Shown here one piece after another: positions 7,903 to 16,151 of a stretch of DNA of 42,302 nt. Origin of the DNA: Vreelandella nigrificans (GTDB lineage Bacteria > Pseudomonadota > Gammaproteobacteria > Pseudomonadales > Halomonadaceae). Both the position numbers and the translations under genes were made by a program. The stretch is from positions 1 through 42,302 of the forward strand of contig NZ_NWUX01000031.1 in NCBI RefSeq assembly GCF_002374315.1, written 5' to 3'. Under the pieces are notes generated by a model. The model was given only the letters and a program-made list of their open reading frames with translations, was not told the DNA's origin and did no database searches. Every line of letters starts with the position of its first letter. The stretch's first letter is position 1.

Positions 7903-9294
7903 CTAAAAAACTCGGTTTAAACCATTTTGCGCTGCCACCCGATACGCTTCTGCCATGGTGGGATAATTGAAAGTGGTGTTAACGAAATACTTTAGTGTAT
8001 TCGCCTCCCCTTCCTGCTGCATTATTGCTTGGCCGATATGCAAGATCTCCGAAGCCTGGTCGCCAAAGCAGTGAATACCAAGAATCTCCAGCGTATCCTG
8101 ATGGAAAAGAATTTTAAGCATGCCCACCGTATCGCCAGTAATTTGCGCTCGGGCGGTATCTTTGAAGAAGGCTTTGCCCACTTCATAAGGGATTTTCGCT
8201 TCGGTTAGCTCGCGCTCGTTAGGTCCAAAGGAGCTGATTTCCGGAATGGTATAAATACCGGTGGGCACATCACTGACAAAGCGATACTCTTTTTCTAACA
8301 GCTCGTTACAAGAGTTTAGCCCCTGATCGTAAGCAGCGCTGGCAAGGCTTGGCCAACCAATCACATCCCCGGCCGCGTATATCGTTGGTATGGCGGTACG
8401 GTAGTGCTCATCCACACTCAACTGGCCACGGCTATTCGCTTCAAGGCCGATATTTTCCAGCCCTAGGCTGTCAGTGTTGCCCGTGCGACCATTGGCCCAT
8501 AAGAAGGCATCGGCACGGATTTTCTTACCCGACTGTAAATGTACCACCACGCCCGATTCATCACCTTCGACACTTGCGTACTCTTCATTGTGGCGAATCA
8601 GCACGCCATGCTTGCGCAAATGGTACGACAGCGCATCACTAATCTCGTCATCCAGGAAAGAAAGCAGACTATCCCGGTTGTTAATGAGGTCAACTTTAAC
8701 GCCCAATCCCGAGAAAATTGATGCATATTCGCAGCCAATAACCCCAGCGCCAAAAATCACCAGCGTACGGGGAGTATGAGAGAGGCTTAAAATCGTGTCT
8801 GAGCAGTAAATGCGCGGATGGCGGAAATTAATATCCGCCGGACGATAGGGTCTTGAGCCAGTAGCGATAACAATTTTTTTGGCTACAAGCTCTTCCATCC
8901 CTTCCTGGCGGTCGCGAACCAATACCGTATGATCATCTTTGAAGCGCGCTACGCCATGGAACAGGTCGATACGGTTGCGCGCGTAAAACGTGGTACGCAT
9001 TTCAACCTGCTTGTCGATTGTACTGCGTGAACGCTCCATAACTTTTGGAAACGAAAACCAGCGTGGCTCACCGATATCGCGAAACATACGGTTAGTGTTA
9101 AACGCCATGATCTGCTTCACCTGATGGCGTAACGCCTTGGAGGGAATCGTACCCCAGTGCGTACAGTTGCCCCCTACCTGTGCCTGCTTTTCAACAATCG
9201 CTACGCGCATGCCGTGTTTAGCAGCATTTATGGCAGCGCTTTCCCCTGCTGGGCCGGTACCGATAACAACAATATCGTAATTATGAACCGCCAT
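7903..9294 (-). CDS. sthA: Soluble pyridine nucleotide transhydrogenase
   Basis: FAD flavoprotein of the cytosol that moves hydride between NADPH and NAD+, lowering surplus NADPH. 463 residues, normal for the family. The N-terminal FAD-binding motif is GTGPAGESAA (12-21). At residues 41-49 the segment GGNCTHWGT keeps only Cys44: the second cysteine of the disulfide reductases is Thr49, as is typical of SthA. A second nucleotide-binding motif is VIFGAGVIGCEYAS, and AAGDVIG binds FAD. AAGGAG lies 10 bp upstream of the ATG. It follows nqrM at a distance of about 110 bp with a hairpin between, so it may have its own promoter. Confidence 0.96.
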   Translation of the reverse strand: MAVHNYDIVVIGTGPAGESAAINAAKHGMRVAIVEKQAQVGGNCTHWGTIPSKALRHQVKQIMAFNTNRMFRDIGEPRWFSFPKVMERSRSTIDKQVEMRTTFYARNRIDLFHGVARFKDDHTVLVRDRQEGMEELVAKKIVIATGSRPYRPADINFRHPRIYCSDTILSLSHTPRTLVIFGAGVIGCEYASIFSGLGVKVDLINNRDSLLSFLDDEISDALSYHLRKHGVLIRHNEEYASVEGDESGVVVHLQSGKKIRADAFLWANGRTGNTDSLGLENIGLEANSRGQLSVDEHYRTAIPTIYAAGDVIGWPSLASAAYDQGLNSCNELLEKEYRFVSDVPTGIYTIPEISSFGPNERELTEAKIPYEVGKAFFKDTARAQITGDTVGMLKILFHQDTLEILGIHCFGDQASEILHIGQAIMQQEGEANTLKYFVNTTFNYPTMAEAYRVAAQNGLNRVF

Positions 9295-9349
9295 ACGCTT
9301 TCAATCTCCTTGTACCTTTTACATCAAGATATTTCATCGACGCATACAT

Positions 9350-9376
9350 AAACGCCCGCTGAATAAGCGAGCGTTT
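9350..9376 (-). terminator. Hairpin between nqrM and sthA
   Basis: AAACGCCCGCT (9350-9360) and AGCGAGCGTTT (9366-9376) pair with one mismatch around a 5-nt loop, with T-rich ends on both strands. It is placed just after nqrM and would end the nqr transcript before sthA, possibly incompletely. Confidence 0.5.
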
Positions 9377-9402
9377 GGCGTAGCGGACGTCATGATGAAG
9401 CA

Positions 9403-9657
9403 TTAACGGCGCGTGGCATCGTAACCTAGATCAGCACCACGGCTTTCATCACTACGGCGACGCTCACTGCCGCGCTTGCGATTCTCTTCCTCGCACACTT
9501 CATCTTTGCCACCGCAAATATCGCAACCCTCTTTAAGCCCCAATTGGTTTAAGCCACCACAGGAGCCTGCAATGGGCTTACGGCCCATCAACACACCCAC
9601 TGCCATGGCCGTCATCACTAGCGCCATAAAGCCAAATACCAGTAGCCAAATTGCCAT
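9403..9657 (-). CDS. nqrM: Na+-NQR maturation protein NqrM
   Basis: Small membrane protein needed to assemble Na+-translocating NADH:quinone reductase, thought to deliver iron to the Cys-coordinated centre between NqrD and NqrE. I start it at the ATG at 9657, giving 84 residues (MAIWLLVFGF...), because GGGGAG lies about 7 bp upstream; the frame is open 14 codons further. One N-terminal membrane helix is followed by the family signature GRKPIAGSCGG and the cysteine cluster CDICGG...C. The C-terminal 30 residues are highly charged and arginine-rich, longer than I expect for the family. It follows nqrF, as in other Nqr loci. Confidence 0.9.
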   Translation of the reverse strand: MAIWLLVFGFMALVMTAMAVGVLMGRKPIAGSCGGLNQLGLKEGCDICGGKDEVCEEENRKRGSERRRSDESRGADLGYDATRR

Positions 9658-9797
9658 GCTAATCTCCCCACATTGCGTTAACTGCTCACCTGCCGACAAC
9701 GGTCATGCCGGTAAGTGCCCTAGATTTGACGCCCATTGTACCCCAGCCATTCCAAAATGATCAGACAACGCGGTGTTTTTCAGTCATTCACATACAA

Positions 9798-9825
9798 ACG
9801 GGGCTGACCTAATGGCCAGCCCCGT
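9798..9825 (-). terminator. Hairpin downstream of nqrF
   Basis: ACGGGGCTG (9798-9806) and CAGCCCCGT (9817-9825) form a perfect 9-bp stem. On the minus strand the stem is followed by TTTG. It lies 24 bp after the nqrF stop and before nqrM, so nqrM may rely on readthrough or on a promoter in 9660-9795. Confidence 0.6.
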
Positions 9826-9848
9826 AAGCAGTTCAGGTAACCGAAATA

Positions 9849-11081
9849 TTAACCGCCGAAATCGTCCAGCAGGATATTTTCCGGTTCAACGCCCATATCA
9901 AGCAGTAGCTTAATAACAGAGGCGTTCATCATGGGCGGCCCACACATGTAGTACTCACAATCTTCAGGTGCAGGGTGATCCTTCAGATAGTTTTCGTACA
10001 GAACATTGTGGATAAAGCCGGTCGGGCCTTCCCAGTTATCTTCTGGCTGCGGGTCAGAAAGGGCTAAGTGCCACTTAAAGTTCGGGAACTCTTCTGCCAG
10101 CTGGTCGTACTCTTCGTTATAGAAGGTTTCACGCCAGGAGCGCGCACCGTACCAGAAAGTAATTTTACGATCTGACTTCAAGCGTTTGAGCTGATCGAAA
10201 ATGTGGCTACGCATAGGTGCCATACCCGCACCACCACCGACAAAAATCATTTCCGCATCAGTGTCTTTGGCAAAGAACTCACCAAATGGCCCCATAACGG
10301 TCACTTTGTCGCCCGGCTTCAAATTGAAGACGTAGGTCGACATAAGGCCCGGCGGGTGGCTTGTACCCGGAGGCGGCGTCGCGATACGAATGTTGAACTT
10401 GAGGAGGCCTTTTTCATCCGGGTAGTTCGCCATTGAGTAAGCGCGGATAACTTCCTCGTTATTCTTATGGGAAATTTTGAACATATCAAACTTTTCCCAA
10501 TCGCCACGGTACTCTTCTTCAATATCAAAGTCAGAGAACTTGATATCGTAGGGCGGAGCTACCAGCTGTACATAGCCACCAGCACGGAAGGCAACTTCTT
10601 CACCTTCGGGCAGTTTCAAGTTCAGCTCTTTGATAAAGGTAGCAACGTTGGGGTTTGCAGTAACGACTGTTTCCCACTTCTTAACGCCAAATACCTCTTC
10701 TGGTACTTCTACTTTCATGTCCTGCTTAACAGGTACCTGACAAGAGAGGCGCCAGCCATCTTTCTTTTCACGCATGGTGAAGTGCGATTCTTCGGTAGGC
10801 AGGATAGAACCGCCACCCTCTTCTACCCGGCACTTACACTGGGCACAAGAGCCGCCACCGCCGCAAGCGGAAGAAAGAAAAATACCGTTGGCAGCTAGCG
10901 TGTTTAAAAGCTTGCCACCAGCCTGAGTCGTCAAGGTGTGCTCGGGGTCGCCGTTGACTTCGATAGTCACGTCCCCGCTACTCACTAGCTTGCTACGCGC
11001 TGCCAGGATGATCCCCGTTAAACTAATAACGATGATCGTGAACATGACAACACCGAGCAAGATGACAGATGTATCAACCAT
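9849..11081 (-). CDS. nqrF: Na+-NQR subunit F, NADH-oxidising flavoprotein
   Basis: Entry point of electrons: oxidises NADH with FAD and passes electrons through a [2Fe-2S] cluster. 410 residues. One N-terminal membrane helix (about 5-27), then a ferredoxin domain with cluster cysteines 73, 79, 82 and 114 (SACGGGGSCAQC and LSC). The FAD/NAD reductase domain follows, with RAYSMANYP as the flavin motif, GGGAGMAPMRS for the nucleotide, and YYMCGPPMM near the C-terminus. The sequence ends in DDFGG. It is separated from nqrE by 68 bp holding a strong hairpin, whereas the other nqr genes are nearly contiguous. Confidence 0.97.
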   Translation of the reverse strand: MVDTSVILLGVVMFTIIVISLTGIILAARSKLVSSGDVTIEVNGDPEHTLTTQAGGKLLNTLAANGIFLSSACGGGGSCAQCKCRVEEGGGSILPTEESHFTMREKKDGWRLSCQVPVKQDMKVEVPEEVFGVKKWETVVTANPNVATFIKELNLKLPEGEEVAFRAGGYVQLVAPPYDIKFSDFDIEEEYRGDWEKFDMFKISHKNNEEVIRAYSMANYPDEKGLLKFNIRIATPPPGTSHPPGLMSTYVFNLKPGDKVTVMGPFGEFFAKDTDAEMIFVGGGAGMAPMRSHIFDQLKRLKSDRKITFWYGARSWRETFYNEEYDQLAEEFPNFKWHLALSDPQPEDNWEGPTGFIHNVLYENYLKDHPAPEDCEYYMCGPPMMNASVIKLLLDMGVEPENILLDDFGG

Positions 11082-11112
11082 GTCGGTTTCCTATTGCTGA
11101 GGGGTTTCTGTA

Positions 11113-11136
11113 TCTCGGCAGCCTAAGCTGCCGAGA
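11113..11136 (-). promoter_or_regulatory. Intercistronic hairpin between nqrE and nqrF
   Basis: TCTCGGCAGC (11113-11122) and GCTGCCGAGA (11127-11136) form a perfect 10-bp stem with a CTAA loop. There is no T-run after it on the minus strand, so an mRNA-stability or processing element is more likely than a full terminator. Confidence 0.5.
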
Positions 11137-11149
11137 AAACCGGCTCCGA

Positions 11150-11767
11150 TTAAAGCTGAATGCCTGAGAATGACATAAAGCCCAAAGACATTAAGCCAAC
11201 GGTAATGAACGTGATACCAAGACCCTGCAGGCCGCCAGGTACGTCACTGTACTTCAGCTTCTCACGGATACCAGCCAGGGCAGTAATTGCCAGCGCCCAG
11301 CCCACACCGGAGCCAAATCCATAAATCACAGATTCACCGAAGTTGTAGTTACGCTCAACCATGAACAGTACGCCACCCAAGATGGCGCAGTTTACAGTGA
11401 TCAGCGGCAGGAACACGCCCAGTGCGTTGTACAGCGCGGGTACGTATTTATCCAGGAACATCTCAAGGATCTGTACCAGTGCTGCAATAACACCGATGTA
11501 GCTCAGCAGGCCAAGGAACGAGAGGTCGATATTTTCGGCCCCACTAATTCCAGTCCAGGTCAGCGCGCCTTCAGCAAGAAGGAGGTTGAACACCAGATTG
11601 TTAACGGGTACTGCGATTGTCAGTACCACGATAACGGCAATGCCTAGACCAAAGGCAGCGGAAACTTTCTTAGAGACTGCAAGGAAAGTACACATCCCCA
11701 AGAAGAATGCCAGGGCCAAGTTCTCAACAAAGACCGAAGCAACGAAAAGGCTTAGATAGTGTTCCAT
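11150..11767 (-). CDS. nqrE: Na+-NQR subunit E
   Basis: Integral membrane subunit that, with NqrD, holds an iron centre in the middle of the membrane. 205 residues, with six predicted hydrophobic spans and an N-terminal MEHYLSLFVASVFVENLALAFFLG of which the FVEN segment is typical. Cysteines 26 (GMCTF) and about 120 (VNCAILGG) are the conserved iron ligands. A single base separates its start from the nqrD stop. Length and sequence match the family closely. Confidence 0.97.
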   Translation of the reverse strand: MEHYLSLFVASVFVENLALAFFLGMCTFLAVSKKVSAAFGLGIAVIVVLTIAVPVNNLVFNLLLAEGALTWTGISGAENIDLSFLGLLSYIGVIAALVQILEMFLDKYVPALYNALGVFLPLITVNCAILGGVLFMVERNYNFGESVIYGFGSGVGWALAITALAGIREKLKYSDVPGGLQGLGITFITVGLMSLGFMSFSGIQL

Positions 11768-11768
11768 G

Positions 11769-12437
11769 TTACACAGCCTCCTTCGGCTTGGTGTTGTGCT
11801 TCATCTTGAACTCGTTGTCTTCTACCTGCTCGGGGTTGAACGAGCGGATAGCCCAGATCAACAAACCGATGATAAAGAAGGCAGAAGGTGGTAGCAGCAG
11901 CAAACCGTTCGGCACGTACCAACCACCATTTTGCACAGTCGGCAAGACAGTGAAGCCAAACACACTACCGGCACCTAACAGCTCACGGAAGAAGCCTACG
12001 ACCATTAGTACGAAGCCGTAACCAAGCCCGTTACCGATACCGTCAAGGAACGATATGCCCGGTGAGTTGGACATGGCGAAACCTTCAGCACGGCCCATTA
12101 CAATACAGTTAGTGATGATCAGACCAACAAAGACCGACAGCTGCTTAGACATTTCATAAGCGTAGGCTTTGAGAATCTGGTCAACCACGATAACCAGCGA
12201 TGCAATGATCGTCATCTGAACAATGATACGGATCGAAGAGGGAATATGGTTCCGGATCAACGATACGAACAGGTTCGAAAATGCCGTAACAAAGACTACC
12301 GCCAGCGTCATAACGAGCGAAACGCTCATGCTGGTGGTAACCGCCAGTGCAGAACAAATGCCCAATATTTGCAACGCAATTGGGTTGTTCTTAAAGATCG
12401 GCGCCGTTAAAGCGCCTTTAGCATTTATATCTGCCAT
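11769..12437 (-). CDS. nqrD: Na+-NQR subunit D
   Basis: Membrane subunit, partner of NqrE in an inverted-repeat pair around the shared iron site. 222 residues with six hydrophobic spans. The conserved cysteines lie in GICSAL (about residue 28) and TNCIVMGRAE. AAGGAG sits 8 bp before the ATG. It starts 2 bp after the nqrC stop, so all of nqrA-E is read as one translationally linked unit. Confidence 0.97.
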   Translation of the reverse strand: MADINAKGALTAPIFKNNPIALQILGICSALAVTTSMSVSLVMTLAVVFVTAFSNLFVSLIRNHIPSSIRIIVQMTIIASLVIVVDQILKAYAYEMSKQLSVFVGLIITNCIVMGRAEGFAMSNSPGISFLDGIGNGLGYGFVLMVVGFFRELLGAGSVFGFTVLPTVQNGGWYVPNGLLLLPPSAFFIIGLLIWAIRSFNPEQVEDNEFKMKHNTKPKEAV

Positions 12438-12439
12438 GA

Positions 12440-13258
12440 TCAGGCTCCTTCCGCTTCGAGTTCGACGTCAGCTTCCTGGGCGTCTTCCTGGTCAACGCCG
12501 CTGCGGAATCTGGCGAGGTACTCACCGAAGCCTTCTGGGCTCAGCCAGAACTGCAGCATATTGTTGACGCCGTTAGCCGTCAGGGTAGCTCCGGAAAGAC
12601 CATCGACTTCATGTACGCCGCTACCGCTACCTTTAACAACACGGATAGCAGGGTTCAGGTCGCCCTCTTCATCGAAGATTTCTTTGCCTTCCCACTGGGA
12701 CTGCCAACGCGGATTATTTACCTCGGCACCCAAGCCAGGCGTTTCACTGTGGTCGTAGTAGGTAATACTAACGATAGTGTTACCGTCACCCTCAACCGAC
12801 AGGAAGCCCATCATGCGGCCCCAAAGACCTTGACCACGGATAGGTAAAACAATCTGCTCGGGGTCTTCAGGATCGCCAACTAAGTAAACAGCAGCGTAGT
12901 TTTCAACCCTGGAAAGCCCTGCGATGTCACGGGGGCCAGATAGCGTACGACCTGTAGCAGGGTCACGCGCTGCTTCAAAACCATCAAACGTGTCAGCATC
13001 AAACTGGTCGGTGTAATCACCGGTTTCCAGCTCTACTACGCGAGCCGTAATCTGCTCGCGGAATGCTTGCTCTATATCCATACCTGGCTCGTATAGACGC
13101 GCCACGTTAAGGATATTGGTTTTACGGTCCAGTTCCTGATTTAGCTGCTGCATGGGGCGTAGCGCTACTGCCGCCGTCGAAACGATGACAGAGCACACAA
13201 TGCACAGCGAAAACGCTACGATCAGGATTTTTTTGATCGAATTGTTACCTTGTGCCAT
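12440..13258 (-). CDS. nqrC: Na+-NQR subunit C (covalent FMN)
   Basis: Carries a covalently bound FMN on the outer face of the membrane and relays electrons between the [2Fe-2S]/iron centres and NqrB. 272 residues, with one N-terminal membrane helix (about 9-30). The flavinylation motif is SGAT with Thr225, the same numbering as in Vibrio. The C-terminal tail from about 255 is acidic (EDAQEADVELEAE). Its ATG shares one base with the nqrB stop. The FMN transferase ApbE that loads this threonine is not encoded in the window. Confidence 0.97.
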   Translation of the reverse strand: MAQGNNSIKKILIVAFSLCIVCSVIVSTAAVALRPMQQLNQELDRKTNILNVARLYEPGMDIEQAFREQITARVVELETGDYTDQFDADTFDGFEAARDPATGRTLSGPRDIAGLSRVENYAAVYLVGDPEDPEQIVLPIRGQGLWGRMMGFLSVEGDGNTIVSITYYDHSETPGLGAEVNNPRWQSQWEGKEIFDEEGDLNPAIRVVKGSGSGVHEVDGLSGATLTANGVNNMLQFWLSPEGFGEYLARFRSGVDQEDAQEADVELEAEGA

Positions 13259-14484
13259 TAGGCAGTCTCCTCGGCCGGTACGCCAGTACGCTTGATGCGG
13301 CGCTTAATATTGGCCTGGACGAAGAAGTGGTCAATCAGCGGTGCAAACAAGTTGGCGAACAGAATGGCCAGCATGATGCCTTCGGGGAATGCCGGGTTAA
13401 CCACGCGGATCAACACTGTCATTACACCGATCAGCGCACCGAACACCAGACGCCCTTGGTTAGTCATGGAAGCAGACACTGGGTCTGTCGCCATAAACAC
13501 CATACCAAACGCGAAACCACCGATCACCAAATGCCAGTACCACGGCATCTCGAACATCGGGTTGGTGTCAGAGCCGATTAGATTGAACAGTGTGCTGGTC
13601 ACCACCATACCCAGGAATACACCCAGCATGATGCGCCACGAGGCTATACGGGTCCACAGTAGTACTGCACCACCGATAAAGATAGCCAACGTTGACACTT
13701 CACCCACCGAGCCTGGAACAAAGCCTAAGAAGGCATCCCACCAGGTGAAGGTGTTGGTCAATGCTGCCATGCCGTCTTGGAAGGCCAGGGAAAGCGCAGT
13801 GGCTCCTGTGTAACCATCGGCAGCTACCCATACCGCATCACCGGAGATTTGCGCCGGATAAGCAAAGTAGAGGAAGGCACGACCGGTTAGCGCGGGGTTC
13901 AGGAAGTTCTTGCCTGTACCACCGAAGATCTCTTTACCGATCACCACACCGAAGGTGATACCCAGGGCGACCTGCCATAGCGGGATAGTCGCCGGCAGGA
14001 TCAGCGCAAACAGCACAGAAGTTACGAAGAAGCCTTCGTTTACTTCGTGGCCACGCTTAATTGCGAATAGTACTTCCCAGAAACCACCTACCGCGAACGT
14101 AACGAGGTAGATCGGTAAGAAGTACGTAGCACCAAGTACGAAGTTGGCCCACAGGCTACCCGGATCATGCCCAGACGCCAAGGTCATCATGATTGCTTCG
14201 CGCCAGCCCGCCATAGACGCATAACCCGCGTCTATGGCTGTGTTAGCTTGCCAACCTGCGCTCCACATACCAAAGAACATCGCCGGGAAAGTACACATCC
14301 AGACGGTGATCATAATGCGCTTAAGGTCGATACCATCGCGCACGTGAGCGGTCGTTTTAGCTACGCTGGGCGGTGAGTAGAAAACCGTATCTATCGCTTC
14401 ATAAAGCGGATAGAACTTTTCATACTTACCGCCTTTGTGGAAGTGCGGCTCGAGACTATCGAGCGTTTGTCGAATACCCATCAT
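13258..14484 (-). CDS. nqrB: Na+-NQR subunit B (covalent FMN, riboflavin, sodium path)
   Basis: Largest membrane subunit; carries covalent FMN and forms the sodium channel. 408 residues with about ten hydrophobic spans. The flavinylation motif reads TGAT, with Thr229 as the predicted FMN anchor (GYTGATALSLAF). Other conserved pieces are GGTGKNFLNPALTGRAF and FMATDPVSASMTNQGR. Two ATG codons open the gene (MMGIRQ), and the start overlaps the nqrA stop by one base. Confidence 0.97.
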   Translation of the reverse strand: MMGIRQTLDSLEPHFHKGGKYEKFYPLYEAIDTVFYSPPSVAKTTAHVRDGIDLKRIMITVWMCTFPAMFFGMWSAGWQANTAIDAGYASMAGWREAIMMTLASGHDPGSLWANFVLGATYFLPIYLVTFAVGGFWEVLFAIKRGHEVNEGFFVTSVLFALILPATIPLWQVALGITFGVVIGKEIFGGTGKNFLNPALTGRAFLYFAYPAQISGDAVWVAADGYTGATALSLAFQDGMAALTNTFTWWDAFLGFVPGSVGEVSTLAIFIGGAVLLWTRIASWRIMLGVFLGMVVTSTLFNLIGSDTNPMFEMPWYWHLVIGGFAFGMVFMATDPVSASMTNQGRLVFGALIGVMTVLIRVVNPAFPEGIMLAILFANLFAPLIDHFFVQANIKRRIKRTGVPAEETA

Positions 14485-15833
14485 CAGGCCTCTTTCTCGA
14501 TCATGGTGAGATTGTCACGCAGGATGGGGCCGTACTCGTATTTGCCGGGGCAAACATACGTGCAAAGCGCCAAGTCCTCTTCGTCTAACTCAAGACACCC
14601 AAGTTGCATGGCAACCTCAATGTCGCCCACGATCAGCGAACGCAGCAGCTGTGTTGGCATTACATCCAAAGGCATAATGGTCTCATACGCGCCCACCGGC
14701 ACCATGGCACGCTCGGAGCCATTGGTGGAGGTCGTTGGGGCATAATTGCTTAAGCCTTTAAACTTTGACAAATAAATGCCAAGTACAGAGTGACGGTTCG
14801 CACCAGGAGACAGCCATCCCATAAAGGTGCGCTTGTTGCCTTCTTCCAGCATGCTCACCTGATTATGGAAACGCCCCAGATAAGTCAGTTTGCCCTCAGT
14901 AGCAAAGCCTGAGAACACAGAACCTGAAATCACACGGGTGTCATCCGGCTTGACAACCTCACCCGCAAAGAGTTCATCGGTGCTAGCGCCCACACGGGTG
15001 CGTAGCAAACGAGGATTCTCAGCACGTGGGCCGCCTACCGCGACTACGCGACTCATATCGAGCCGACCTTCCACAAACAACTTACCGAACGCGATAACGT
15101 CCTGATAGCCGATGTGCCACACTTTCTTATGCAGTGCGACAGGTGAAAGGTAGTGAATATGCGTACCTACCAGGCCAGCAGGGTGCGGGCCTGCAAAGCT
15201 TTCGACCTTAACACCACTTACATCACCGCCAGGGATGGAAGCGTTAGCGCCCGTACACAGAAAAACGTTGCCCTCGGTCAGGCGGGTTAGCACCTTGAGG
15301 CCGTCTTCAAATGCTTGAGCATTCTCATTAATGATTAAGGCGGGATCGGCACTCAGTGGATGAGTATCCACTGCAGTGACAAAGATATCGACAGGCGTGC
15401 TGTCAATTGCTGGCGTACGTGAGAAAGGACGGGTGCGCAATGCAGTCCAGAGTCCTGACTCAACCAGCTGGTCAACAACTGCCTGACGATCTAACTGTCC
15501 TAAAGCTCCACGATCATGGGAAGCAAATGTCACTGCTTCTTCATTTTCATCGACTTTAATAACAACAGACAGCAGACGTCGTTTTTCGCCACGGTTAATT
15601 GCCACTACTTCACCGCCGGCGGGCGCCGTAAAGCGCACCCCCTCAATTTTCTTGTCGGTGAAAAGCAATTGGCCTAGTTTGACCTTATCCCCTTCCTGAA
15701 CTTCCATCGTTGGCTTCATGCCAACGTAGTCGGTGCCCAGGATTGCCACGTGGCGCACACGCCGCGCATCTTCAATACGCTGCTCGGGCGCTCCCGTGAT
15801 GGGGAGATCCAGGCCTTTTTTGACTTCGATCAT
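14484..15833 (-). CDS. nqrA: Na+-NQR subunit A (quinone site)
   Basis: Cytosolic-face subunit of the sodium pump that takes part in ubiquinone reduction. 449 residues with no membrane span, a normal length. It begins MIEVKKGLDLPITGAP, the family signature, and contains the TFMGWLSPGANRHSV segment conserved in the family. It is the first gene of nqrABCDEF. The upstream 318 bp hold a good promoter, direct repeats and the gap terminator, described separately. Confidence 0.97.
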   Translation of the reverse strand: MIEVKKGLDLPITGAPEQRIEDARRVRHVAILGTDYVGMKPTMEVQEGDKVKLGQLLFTDKKIEGVRFTAPAGGEVVAINRGEKRRLLSVVIKVDENEEAVTFASHDRGALGQLDRQAVVDQLVESGLWTALRTRPFSRTPAIDSTPVDIFVTAVDTHPLSADPALIINENAQAFEDGLKVLTRLTEGNVFLCTGANASIPGGDVSGVKVESFAGPHPAGLVGTHIHYLSPVALHKKVWHIGYQDVIAFGKLFVEGRLDMSRVVAVGGPRAENPRLLRTRVGASTDELFAGEVVKPDDTRVISGSVFSGFATEGKLTYLGRFHNQVSMLEEGNKRTFMGWLSPGANRHSVLGIYLSKFKGLSNYAPTTSTNGSERAMVPVGAYETIMPLDVMPTQLLRSLIVGDIEVAMQLGCLELDEEDLALCTYVCPGKYEYGPILRDNLTMIEKEA

Positions 15834-15887
15834 AGTCTCGCCCAGTTGATGGATCGGATATACGAAGGTAAGGGGTTCGAATGCTTA

Positions 15888-15955
15888 TTTTCTGCTCAGT
15901 GAATTCTTGTTTTCTGTTCAGATTGTTACCAGTCCGGCTCAAGCAAGCTTGAACC
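15888..15955. promoter_or_regulatory. Repeats in the nqr leader
   Basis: TTTTCTGCTCAG (15888-15899) and TTTTCTGTTCAG (15910-15921) are direct repeats with 11 of 12 bases equal, offset by 22 bp, about two helical turns. Next to them is an imperfect palindrome GGCTCAAGC AA GCTTGAACC at 15936-15955. Both lie between the nqr -10 box and the nqrA start. They could be operators or leader structures. Confidence 0.35.
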
Positions 15956-15974
15956 ACCCCGAAAAATCTTCCGT

Positions 15975-16003
15975 ATTATAAAGATAAGCGCGGCCAATGA
16001 CCA
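15975..16003 (-). promoter_or_regulatory. Sigma70 promoter of the nqr operon
   Basis: On the minus strand TGGTCA (16003-15998) and a perfect TATAAT (15980-15975) are 17 bp apart, giving a leader of about 135 nt before nqrA. This is the best promoter in the 318-bp gap between nqrA and gap (15834-16151). The gap otherwise holds the repeats listed separately and the gap terminator. Confidence 0.6.
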
Positions 16004-16059
16004 CATCCCTGAAGGGCTCCAAAGGTGCTATATGCTTTTAGACCATTTGTTTTTGGTAC

Positions 16060-16086
16060 AAAAAAACGCCACCCGAAGGTGGCGTT
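16060..16086 (-). terminator. Terminator of gap
   Basis: On the minus strand AACGCCACC and GGTGGCGTT (16086-16078 and 16073-16065) form a perfect 9-bp stem with a TTCG tetraloop, followed by a run of seven T. This is a textbook intrinsic terminator, 66 bp after the gap stop. Confidence 0.85.
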
Positions 16087-16151
16087 GATGACAGGTCTCA
16101 TTTAGCGAGCTGAAAAAACGTACTCTAGCGTCGGCTCGATATAAACCACTC

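Noticed and set aside
15870..15890. GGTTCGAAT as a possible tRNA T-loop
   Set aside because: No acceptor stem, anticodon loop or CCA fits around it on either strand.
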